Assembly: GCF_025336485.1 (NCBI RefSeq)
Contig: NZ_JAODAB010000033.1
Span: 1-54,982, forward strand
DNA length: 54,982 bases
Direction: 5' to 3'
Source: Pseudomonas citri
GTDB lineage: Bacteria; Pseudomonadota; Gammaproteobacteria; Pseudomonadales; Pseudomonadaceae
Each line of letters begins with the position of its first letter. Position 1 is the stretch's first letter. Under the pieces are notes generated by a model, which had not been told where the DNA came from, did no database searches, and saw only the letters and a program-made list of their open reading frames with translations. The translations under genes were made by a program, and so were the position numbers. Positions 35,053-42,263 of this stretch are shown in pieces.

Positions 35053-36645
35053 TCAGCGGCGTCGCTGTCGCGTGCTGTGCTCTTCGTAGGCACGGCTGAA
35101 TTCACGTCCGAACAGGTCCTGGAAATCCTCCTGGGCTTCGCGGGAAATGTTGCTGTAGAGCTCGGTGAACTGCTGCCAGTATTGGGCCTGTCGCGAGCCG
35201 CCGAAAATCCCCGACAGCCCACCGGGCTTGGCCATGCGCTCCTCCAGTTGCGACGGCTCGAAGCGCGCCAGCAAATGCTTGATCGCTGCCTCCACCCCGG
35301 CCATCACCGCCAGTTGATGGGCACGCAGGTCGTCGAAGCTGTCGCGCACCGCCGCGTCCGGGGCCATGAATGCCTGGTTGCCATGGCGCAACAGCAACAG
35401 CAGCGCTTCGTCGACGTTGGGGGCGAACTTCAGCGGGTTGTTTTCCACCGGCTGGATCATCGTCTGCTGGATGCGGAATTCACCCTTGAGGCTGCTGCGG
35501 GCGCGTAGCACATCGATGAGGCCTTCGACCATCAGCCGATAGCTGCGGCCGATGCTCTCCATCTGCGCCTCGGCCTGGGCCTTGTCCAGGCGCAACTGGT
35601 CGAGCCCGGCGCCGCGCAGGAAGGCTTGCAGCAGGTCGGGCTGGGAAGCGTCCACCGGATTGGCGGCGGTGACCGGCGGTGGGGCCGGGGTTGCCACTGG
35701 CGTGACAACCGGGGTGACAGCCGGTGGCGCAACCGGGGTTTCGACGCGGGTCACCGGCGCCTCGCGCAGCGGCGCAGCTTCGAAAGGGGCCGCCTCGGAC
35801 GGGGCAGCTTCAAAAGGGGCAGCTTCGAAGGGGAATGGCGTCGCTTCGAAGGGTGCGGATTCCAGCGGCGCCGGTTCGACATCGGGAATTCGAGGTTGGG
35901 CCGTCACGACCGGCTCGATGATCGGCGGTGGCGCGACGGGCAGGGGCCGCGGCACCGCGGGCGCGGGTTTGTCGCTGAACAGGTCCCAGTCTTCGGGTAT
36001 CACCGAGGCGGAAGGCACTGCCAGTGGTTCGACAGTCGGTGCAGGGCTCGGAATCGGAGTCGGACGCGGGATCGGTGTCGGCGGACGGAAATCATGTTGC
36101 TGGGCCGGGACGTGATCAGGCTGGGTCGCCGGCGGGATGCTGCTGGGCGCCAGGAAGTCGAACAGGTCCGGCAGGGTGTCCATGGCCGAGCCGCCCTGGA
36201 AGTGTGCCGGAGGCGCCGCTGCGATCGACACGGGCGCAGGCGCGCTCGCACCCTGGGCCCCCATCAGGGCTTCGAAGCTGCTGGGGGATTCGGCAAATGG
36301 GTTGCTGCCGGCAACCGGCAGGCTGAAATCGACGCGCGCCTGGATTTCGTAATCGCCGATACGGATCACTTCGCCGTCTTGCAGCGGCTCGCTGTTGCCT
36401 TTGCGCAAACGAACACCGGCCTTGACCAATTCCACGCCGTTAGTGCTGTTATCGGTCAAGTAATAGCGCCCATCCTTGTATTGAATAACGCAATGCTTGC
36501 CCGATACCAGGCGCTCGGGATCCGGTAATACCCAGTCATTATCGGAATTACGGCCAATTGCCATCACTCCCTGGTCCATGGACTTCTCAGAACATTGGCC
36601 TGGGGTAATCTTGTGATAACTAGTGATAGTCAAACACAGTGGCAT
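35053..36645 (-). CDS. fha1: T6SS FHA-domain scaffold protein Fha (TagH)
   Basis: 530 aa from ATG 36645, preceded by GGAGG at the right distance. The N-terminal FHA domain (about 20-100) has GRNSDNDW, LVSGKHC and NSTNG, the phosphothreonine-binding signature. The centre (about 160-340) is low-complexity Pro/Ala-rich with imperfect FEAAP-type repeats. The C-terminus is the T6SS-specific FHA-associated domain. Phosphorylation of Fha by PpkA triggers assembly. The upstream frame to 36759 lacks resemblance. First gene of the minus arm. Confidence 0.95.
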   Translation of the reverse strand: MPLCLTITSYHKITPGQCSEKSMDQGVMAIGRNSDNDWVLPDPERLVSGKHCVIQYKDGRYYLTDNSTNGVELVKAGVRLRKGNSEPLQDGEVIRIGDYEIQARVDFSLPVAGSNPFAESPSSFEALMGAQGASAPAPVSIAAAPPAHFQGGSAMDTLPDLFDFLAPSSIPPATQPDHVPAQQHDFRPPTPIPRPTPIPSPAPTVEPLAVPSASVIPEDWDLFSDKPAPAVPRPLPVAPPPIIEPVVTAQPRIPDVEPAPLESAPFEATPFPFEAAPFEAAPSEAAPFEAAPLREAPVTRVETPVAPPAVTPVVTPVATPAPPPVTAANPVDASQPDLLQAFLRGAGLDQLRLDKAQAEAQMESIGRSYRLMVEGLIDVLRARSSLKGEFRIQQTMIQPVENNPLKFAPNVDEALLLLLRHGNQAFMAPDAAVRDSFDDLRAHQLAVMAGVEAAIKHLLARFEPSQLEERMAKPGGLSGIFGGSRQAQYWQQFTELYSNISREAQEDFQDLFGREFSRAYEEHSTRQRRR

Positions 36646-37066
36646 TTCGCCTCCTTGCTTAATACTTCCGCGCGCGGGCGTGCATTCGAGGACAGAGATC
36701 CCTTTGCCACCCACCGACAACCTTGCCAACCACCGAGCTAAACGGCTTTTTGCCAGCATGATGGCAGATCATAACCCTCTTGCATGACAAAAACCCCACG
36801 TCAGTCGCTGCTTCGACCGTTCGGTCGGACAGGCTGTTAAGCCCATCACAACTGTTACACAGCGGCTACACTGACGAAATAGCTTACCTTGACAAGCCAT
36901 AAGTACTACACCAAAAATGCACAACTTCTTGAATATAGATGATGGCACTTTAAGATCATTGCGCATCTAACAGGCCATTACCGTCAAGGAAACATGTGAA
37001 GTTTCATCCGAAACTTGCGTGTGAACTGCCCGACTTCTTCAGCGGGTGATAGGGAGATCGATCCAA
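36646..37066. promoter_or_regulatory. Divergent fha / tssA control region
   Basis: About 420 bp of lower-GC sequence between the two T6SS arms. A perfect TTGACA (36889-36894) with AAAAAT 18 bp downstream (36913-36918) is a plausible plus-strand promoter for tssA. An inverted repeat CGACCG-TT-CGGTCG (36814-36827) looks like a TetR-type operator. Both leaders carry GGA motifs: CAAGGAGG at the fha Shine-Dalgarno (minus strand) and TCAAGGAAA (36984-36992) ahead of tssA. They resemble RsmA sites, and RsmA is known to repress HSI-I in P. aeruginosa. Confidence 0.55.
36814..36827. promoter_or_regulatory. Inverted repeat, TetR-operator-like
   Basis: CGACCG and CGGTCG separated by TT, with no mismatch. 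The spacing and ACCGnnCGGT core resemble operators of TetR-family repressors. No regulator gene lies nearby, so any binding protein would be encoded elsewhere. Chance is possible in high-GC DNA. Confidence 0.35.
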
Positions 37067-38101
37067 GTGGATGTGCCTTTGCTGCTCGCCGCCGTTTCCG
37101 CGACCTCGCCGTGCGGTGAAGATCTGGAATATGACGCGGATTTCTTGCGCCTGGAACGCGACTCCCGGGGTCAGCCCGAGCGCAGCATGGGCGATTCGAT
37201 CCTGCCTGCCGAACCGCCTGAATGGCGCAGCATCCAACAGCAAAGCCTGGACCTGTTGCAACGCAGCAAAGACCTGCGCATCACCCATTTCCTGTTGCAA
37301 AGCTCCCTGGCCCTGGAAGGCATTCCCGGCCTGGCCCGTGTGCTGTCGCTCATCAGTGAATTGCTCAAGCAATACTGGGCGGACCTGCACCCGCGCCTGG
37401 ATGCCGATGACGACAACGACCCCACCGTGCGCATCAACGCCCTGACTGGCCTGACCTCGGACGTCACCATTCGTCTGCTGCGCGAAAGCATTCTGGTGCG
37501 TTCGCGCACGTTCGGCCCCGTCAGCCTGCGCGCCGCCGCCAACGCCAGCGGCCTGCAAAATTTCGCCGATGAAACCCTCGGCGCGGAACAGCTCACCGGG
37601 GCACTGCTCGACAGCGATCCCGAACAGTTGGAAATCACTCGCACCGCCCTGCAGGAAGCCCGCAGCGCCGCCGAAGCCATCGAGCAAGAAGTCAGCGACC
37701 AGGTCGGTTCCGCCCAGGGCGTGGACCTGGGCCCGCTCAAGCAGCCGCTGAAGATGGCCTTGCAGATACTCGGCCAGTTCGCCCCGCAGAGTGGCGACAG
37801 CGCAGCGTCCGAAGCCGTCAACGACGACGGCGCCGTCGCGCTGGAACATGCCGCCGCGCCAAGCGCTCCGCGCGCTGCCCCGAACGCCGTCAGCGGCGAG
37901 ATCGGCAGCCGCGACGACGTGCTGCGCAGCCTGGACCGGATTCTCGCTTACTACACCCGTCACGAGCCCTCCAGCCCCCTGCCGGTGCTGTTGAACCGGG
38001 CCAAGAATCTGGTCAACGCCGACTTCGCAGCCATCGTGCGCAACCTGATTCCCGACGGCATGAGCCAATTTGAAAACCTGCGCGGCCCAGACAGCGAATA
38101 A
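37067..38101 (+). CDS. tssA: T6SS baseplate/cap protein TssA
   Basis: 344 aa if GTG 37067 is used; this gives VDVPLLLAAVSATSPCGEDL, the normal TssA start, with GGGAGA nine bases upstream. A GTG at 37046 is in frame but lacks a ribosome site. N-terminal ImpA domain (about 1-130, EYDADFLRLERD). The C-terminal part includes ISGxR-like SGEIGSRDDVLRSLDRILAY and HEPSSPLPVLLNRAKNLV. TssA initiates and caps sheath growth. First gene of the plus arm. Confidence 0.92.
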   Translation: MDVPLLLAAVSATSPCGEDLEYDADFLRLERDSRGQPERSMGDSILPAEPPEWRSIQQQSLDLLQRSKDLRITHFLLQSSLALEGIPGLARVLSLISELLKQYWADLHPRLDADDDNDPTVRINALTGLTSDVTIRLLRESILVRSRTFGPVSLRAAANASGLQNFADETLGAEQLTGALLDSDPEQLEITRTALQEARSAAEAIEQEVSDQVGSAQGVDLGPLKQPLKMALQILGQFAPQSGDSAASEAVNDDGAVALEHAAAPSAPRAAPNAVSGEIGSRDDVLRSLDRILAYYTRHEPSSPLPVLLNRAKNLVNADFAAIVRNLIPDGMSQFENLRGPDSE

Positions 38102-38182
38102 AAAGCGAACGGATCACGCAGTCACGTCATCGGTTTCGCCGATGACGCCAACACCGTCGCTCAAGCGACCAGGAGCAGCAAC

Positions 38183-38689
38183 GTGGCGAAGCAAAGTTCT
38201 CAGAAATTCATCGCGCGCAACCGCGCGCCTCGAGTGCAGATCGAGTACGACGTCGAGCTCTACGGCGCCGAGAAAAAGGTCCAGTTGCCCTTCGTCATGG
38301 GGGTAATGGCCGACCTCGCCGGTAAGCCCGCCGAGCCTCTGGCACCGGTGGCCGATCGCAAGTTCCTCGAGATCGATGTCGACAATTTCGACTCGCGCCT
38401 CAAGGCCATGAAGCCGCGCGTAGCGTTCAATGTGCCGAACGAGCTGACCGGCGAAGGCAACCTGAGCCTGGACCTGACCTTTGAAAGCATGGACGACTTC
38501 AGCCCGGCCGCCGTGGCTAGCAAAGTCGACTCGCTGAACAAGTTGCTCGAGGCCCGTACCCAGTTGGCCAACCTGCTGACCTACATGGACGGCAAGACCG
38601 GTGCCGAAGAAATCATCATGAAGGCGATCAAGGACCCAGCGCTGTTGCAGGCCCTGGCGAGCGCGCCGAAGCCAGCACAGGACCAATGA
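38183..38689 (+). CDS. tssB: T6SS sheath small subunit TssB (VipA)
   Basis: 168 aa. Begins with the conserved QKFIARNRAPRVQIEYDVE and contains LPFVMGVMADLAGK, both sheath small-subunit signatures. It forms the contractile sheath with TssC. It ends overlapping the tssC start (ATGA), giving coupled translation for equal amounts of the two. Confidence 0.97.
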   Translation: MAKQSSQKFIARNRAPRVQIEYDVELYGAEKKVQLPFVMGVMADLAGKPAEPLAPVADRKFLEIDVDNFDSRLKAMKPRVAFNVPNELTGEGNLSLDLTFESMDDFSPAAVASKVDSLNKLLEARTQLANLLTYMDGKTGAEEIIMKAIKDPALLQALASAPKPAQDQ

Positions 38690-40188
38690 TCATGACTGAC
38701 AATACAGCCCGCGAAAGCTCGCAGAACCTGGGCGCGACCGAAGAAACCAGCGAGTTCGCTTCCCTGCTGCTGCAAGAATTCAAACCCAAGACCGAACGCG
38801 CTCGCGAAGCCGTCGAGACCGCCGTGCGCACCCTGGCCGAGCAGGCCCTGGCGCAGACCGACCTGGTGTCCAACGACGCCATCAAGTCGATCGAGTCGAT
38901 CATCGCCGCCATCGACGCCAAGCTCACCGCCCAGGTCAACCAGGTCATCCACCACCCGGACTTCCAACAGCTGGAAAGCGCCTGGCGTGGCCTGCATTAC
39001 CTGGTCAACAACACCGAGACCGATGAGCAGCTCAAGATCCGCGTGCTCAACATCTCCAAGCCCGACCTGCACAAGACCCTGAAGAAATTCAAAGGCACCG
39101 CGTGGGACCAGAGCCCGATCTTCAAGAAGATGTACGAAGAAGAATACGGCCAGTTTGGCGGCGAACCTTACGGTTGCCTGGTGGGCGACTACTACTTCGA
39201 CCAGTCGCCTCCGGACGTGGAGCTGCTGGGCGAGCTGTCGAAAGTCTGTGCGGCCATGCACGCGCCGTTCATCTCCGCCGCTTCGCCGACGGTGATGGGC
39301 ATGGGCTCGTGGCAGGAACTGTCCAACCCGCGCGACCTGACCAAGATCTTCACCACGCCGGAATACGCCGGTTGGCGTTCGCTGCGTGAATCGGAAGACT
39401 CGCGCTACATCGGCCTGACCATGCCGCGCTTCCTGGCGCGCCTGCCATATGGCGCCAAGACCGACCCGGTGGAAGCCTTCGCCTTCGAAGAAAACACCGA
39501 TGGCGCCGACAGCTCCAAGTACACCTGGGCCAACGCCGCCTACGCGATGGCCGTGAACATCAACCGCTCCTTCAAGCACTTCGGCTGGTGCTCGCGCATC
39601 CGTGGCGTCGAATCGGGCGGTGAAGTGGAAAACCTGCCGGCCCACACGTTCCCGACCGACGACGGTGGCGTGGACATGAAGTGCCCGACCGAAATCGCCA
39701 TTTCGGACCGCCGTGAAGCGGAGCTGGCGAAGAACGGTTTCATGCCACTGCTGCACAAGAAAAACACCGACTTCGCCGCGTTCATCGGCGCCCAGTCGTT
39801 GCAGAAACCGGCCGAATACGATGACCCGGACGCCACCGCCAACGCCAACCTGGCCGCGCGCCTGCCGTACCTGTTCGCCACCTGCCGTTTCGCCCATTAC
39901 CTGAAGTGCATCGTGCGCGACAAGATCGGTTCCTTCAAAGAGAAGGACGAGATGCAGCGCTGGTTGCAGGACTGGATCCTCAACTACGTCGACGGCGACC
40001 CGGCACACTCCACCGAGACCACCAAGGCCCAACACCCACTGGCAGCGGCCGAGGTGATCGTCGAGGAAGTCGAAGGCAACCCGGGGTATTACAACTCCAA
40101 GTTCTTCCTGCGCCCGCACTATCAGCTCGAAGGGCTGACCGTGTCGTTGCGCCTGGTATCGAAACTGCCTTCGGCCAAGGGCGCGTAA
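38686..40188 (+). CDS. tssC: T6SS sheath large subunit TssC (VipB)
   Basis: 500 aa. Hallmarks: FKPKTERAREAVETAVRTLA, HHPDFQQLESAWRGLHYLV, PYGCLVGDYYFD, MPRFLARLPYG and the C-terminal QLEGLTVSLRLVSKLPS. ATG 38686 overlaps the tssB stop; ATG 38692 (MTDNT) is an equally possible start two codons later. A hairpin follows at 40208-40235, before hcp. Confidence 0.97.
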   Translation: MIMTDNTARESSQNLGATEETSEFASLLLQEFKPKTERAREAVETAVRTLAEQALAQTDLVSNDAIKSIESIIAAIDAKLTAQVNQVIHHPDFQQLESAWRGLHYLVNNTETDEQLKIRVLNISKPDLHKTLKKFKGTAWDQSPIFKKMYEEEYGQFGGEPYGCLVGDYYFDQSPPDVELLGELSKVCAAMHAPFISAASPTVMGMGSWQELSNPRDLTKIFTTPEYAGWRSLRESEDSRYIGLTMPRFLARLPYGAKTDPVEAFAFEENTDGADSSKYTWANAAYAMAVNINRSFKHFGWCSRIRGVESGGEVENLPAHTFPTDDGGVDMKCPTEIAISDRREAELAKNGFMPLLHKKNTDFAAFIGAQSLQKPAEYDDPDATANANLAARLPYLFATCRFAHYLKCIVRDKIGSFKEKDEMQRWLQDWILNYVDGDPAHSTETTKAQHPLAAAEVIVEEVEGNPGYYNSKFFLRPHYQLEGLTVSLRLVSKLPSAKGA

Positions 40189-40207
40189 GCAGAAGGTTTG
40201 TTGGAAA

Positions 40208-40235
40208 AGGCCCGTTCCTGTGTGGGAGCGGGCCT
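40208..40235 (+). repeat. Hairpin in the tssC-hcp gap with REP-like core
   Basis: AGGCCCG and CGGGCCT form a 7-bp stem around a loop holding TGTGGGAG, part of the REP core seen at 9235. There is no T run, so it may act as a partial attenuator or RNA stabiliser between tssC and hcp. Confidence 0.5.
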
Positions 40236-40309
40236 GACCGGCATCCAACGTAATTTCGCAAGGTCAGCGTCAATCAAACAATGTGGTAGACACCACGCAG
40301 GGAGACATC

Positions 40310-40798
40310 ATGGCTGTTGATATTTTCATCAAGATCGGCGACATCAAGGGCGAGTCCATGGACAAGGCCCACAAGGACGAGATCGATGTCCTGAACTGGA
40401 GCTGGGGCATGTCCCAGTCCGGCAACATGCACGTGGGCAGCGGCGGCGGTGCCGGCAAGGTCAACGTCCAGGACCTGTCGCTGACCAAGTACGTCGACAA
40501 GGCTTCCCCGAACCTGATGATGCACTGCGCCAGCGGCAAGCACATCGACAAGGTCAAGCTGACCGTGCGCAAGGCCGGCGGCGAAAGCCAGGTCGAGTAC
40601 ATGATCATCAACCTGGAAGAAGTGCTGATCACCTCCCTGAGCACCGGCGGTTCGGGCAGCGATGATCGCCTGACCGAAAACGTCACCCTGAACTTCGCCA
40701 AGGTGCTGGTGGACTACCAGCCGCAGAAAGCCGACGGCACCAAGGAAGGCGGCCCGGTCAAGTTCGGCTGGAACATCCGCCAGAACGTCAAGGTGTAA
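40310..40798 (+). CDS. hcp: T6SS inner-tube protein Hcp
   Basis: 162 aa, Hcp1-type. MAVDIFIKIGDIKGESMDKA at the start and VQDLSLTKYVDKASPNLM in the middle are diagnostic; the C-terminus KFGWNIRQNVKV is typical. Hcp hexamers form the secreted tube. ATG 40310 with GGGAGA upstream gives the canonical start; nine in-frame upstream codons are dropped. A strong hairpin follows the stop, as expected for a very highly expressed gene. Confidence 0.97.
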   Translation: MAVDIFIKIGDIKGESMDKAHKDEIDVLNWSWGMSQSGNMHVGSGGGAGKVNVQDLSLTKYVDKASPNLMMHCASGKHIDKVKLTVRKAGGESQVEYMIINLEEVLITSLSTGGSGSDDRLTENVTLNFAKVLVDYQPQKADGTKEGGPVKFGWNIRQNVKV

Positions 40799-40804
40799 TC
40801 GAAC

Positions 40805-40835
40805 ACACCCCCGGCGCCACACGCCGGGGGTGTTT
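40805..40835 (+). terminator. Strong hairpin after hcp (partial terminator / 3' stabiliser)
   Basis: ACACCCCCGGCG (40805-40816), loop CCACA, CGCCGGGGGTGT (40822-40833): a perfect 12-bp GC-rich stem followed by only a few T. It probably trims hcp mRNA or reduces read-through into the effector and tssE, adjusting hcp versus downstream levels. Confidence 0.7.
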
Positions 40836-40879
40836 GGTGCTTGCTCGAATCCAATCCTCTATAGCGCGGTATCTGAGTC

Positions 40880-41335
40880 ATGGCCAAGCCTTCGTTTATC
40901 AATCTGTGGAAAGCGTATTCCGATCTGCTGGCGACCTATCCCGACGCAAAACCATGCGACGGACCGTGGGCAAACCAGTGCGCTATCCGCATGAGCATGA
41001 CGCTCAATGCAGAGCTCACCATCAAGGTCAACAAATCCACGTACACCGAACCCAAGTGCGCGCACGAACACGCCAGGGGCGCCGAATCGCTGGCGAACTG
41101 GCTGTGGAAACATCACCTGGGACGTCCAATGATTCTCGGCGGCAGCGCAGCAGAACGCCGTAAGCTGATGGACAAGAAAGGGCTGATCTTCTTCAAGGAT
41201 TGTTTCCAGCAACTGGGCGAGTCTTCAGACAGTCGTACCGGCGATCACATCGATCTCTGGAATCGTGGCCTGACCCTCGGCTATGACGATCCCGGCTATC
41301 GTTCACGCGCGATCTGGTTCTGGGAGCTCACATGA
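40880..41335 (+). CDS. Tae4-like T6SS peptidoglycan amidase effector
   Basis: 151 aa, no signal peptide. The NlpC/P60-like arrangement of Tae4 is visible: nucleophile Cys34 in NQCAIRMSM, and His123/Asp125 in TGDHIDLWNRG. Tae4 effectors cleave peptide stems of peptidoglycan in target cells after delivery by Hcp or VgrG. It lies directly after hcp, consistent with Hcp-dependent delivery, and overlaps the next gene as ATGA, the usual effector-immunity coupling. Family assignment is from motif recognition. In P. aeruginosa HSI-I this slot holds tagJ. Confidence 0.85.
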   Translation: MAKPSFINLWKAYSDLLATYPDAKPCDGPWANQCAIRMSMTLNAELTIKVNKSTYTEPKCAHEHARGAESLANWLWKHHLGRPMILGGSAAERRKLMDKKGLIFFKDCFQQLGESSDSRTGDHIDLWNRGLTLGYDDPGYRSRAIWFWELT

Positions 41336-41757
41336 GCAAGGCTCACTGCGCGATATTGGTTGGCTGCCTGTTATCCAGCCTGACGGCCTGCGCCGAGCAG
41401 GCCGCGACACCGACGACCCAGGCCGTTTTCGCGGGTCAACCACTCAGCCTGGTTGACGACCAGGGCCAATGCACGCTGGTCAAAGCCGACCAAAGCCGCA
41501 TGAAGCTGGACATGGAATGGCCTTGTGGCTTCAGCCTGGATAAACAGCAAAAACTGCGCGTGGAGATGTTCAACAACATCCCCATATTTGCGGTCTGGCG
41601 CAGCGAACATATGCCGGCCCCCAGCCGCGATTGCCTGAGCAAAATGCAGGCTATCCGTCAGATGCCGACAGGTTTTGAGGCGGGTCCGGTCAGTCGATAT
41701 GCGTCTTGCGGCTCCGGCGGAGACCAGAAAATGTACGTAGCGCCCTTTACGTGGTAA
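41332..41757 (+). CDS. Putative periplasmic immunity lipoprotein for the Tae4-like amidase
   Basis: 141 aa. Signal peptide with lipobox LTAC (Cys20), so it would be lipid-anchored facing the periplasm, where a Tae4 effector acts. The mature part has four more cysteines (GQCTLV, WPCGFS, RDCLSK, YASCGS), enough for two disulfides, as expected of a Tai4-type protein. The immunity role is inferred from overlap with the amidase gene, export signal and size. Its stop lies within the start region of tssE (7-bp overlap). Confidence 0.75.
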   Translation: MSKAHCAILVGCLLSSLTACAEQAATPTTQAVFAGQPLSLVDDQGQCTLVKADQSRMKLDMEWPCGFSLDKQQKLRVEMFNNIPIFAVWRSEHMPAPSRDCLSKMQAIRQMPTGFEAGPVSRYASCGSGGDQKMYVAPFTW

Positions 41758-42263
41758 CCGAAATCGCCACCCGCGATCGCCTGCAACCGTCCCTGCTGGA
41801 CCGGTTGACCGATGACGATCCGACCAATCCCAAGGAAAGCGCCGACAAGCGCGTGCTGTCGCTCACCCAGTTGAAAGCCTCGGTGCTGCGCGACCTGGCG
41901 TGGTTGCTCAACACCACGTCATTGCTCGATGCCGACGCCACGCTGCACACCGCGGCGGGCACGTCGGTGGCGAATTTCGGGTTACCGGCGCTGGCCGGCA
42001 GCAGCGCGTCGAACGTCGACGTCCCGGCGCTGGAGGCGTTGATCCACCAGGCCATCGCCACGTTCGAACCGCGCATCCTGCGTCATACCCTGCGGGTGCG
42101 CGCCCGCTCGACGGCAGAAATGAACCACAACGCCCTGATTTTCGAGATCGAAGGTGACCTGTGGGCCCAGCCCGTGCCGCTGCGCCTGATGCTGCAAACC
42201 GACCTGGACCTGGAAACCGGACACGTGCAAGTCGTCAACGCTGATCAGCGGAGACGCACATGA
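41751..42263 (+). CDS. tssE: T6SS baseplate protein TssE (gp25-like)
   Basis: 170 aa from GTG 41751, giving VVTEIATRDRLQPSLLDRLT, the standard TssE start. An ATG at 41706 in the same frame adds 15 residues unlike the family and lies deep in the immunity gene. Contains SVLRDLAWLLNTTSL and NFGLPALAG, gp25-like features. It overlaps the immunity gene by 7 bp and tssF by 4 bp, so expression is tied to both. Confidence 0.93.
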   Translation: MVTEIATRDRLQPSLLDRLTDDDPTNPKESADKRVLSLTQLKASVLRDLAWLLNTTSLLDADATLHTAAGTSVANFGLPALAGSSASNVDVPALEALIHQAIATFEPRILRHTLRVRARSTAEMNHNALIFEIEGDLWAQPVPLRLMLQTDLDLETGHVQVVNADQRRRT

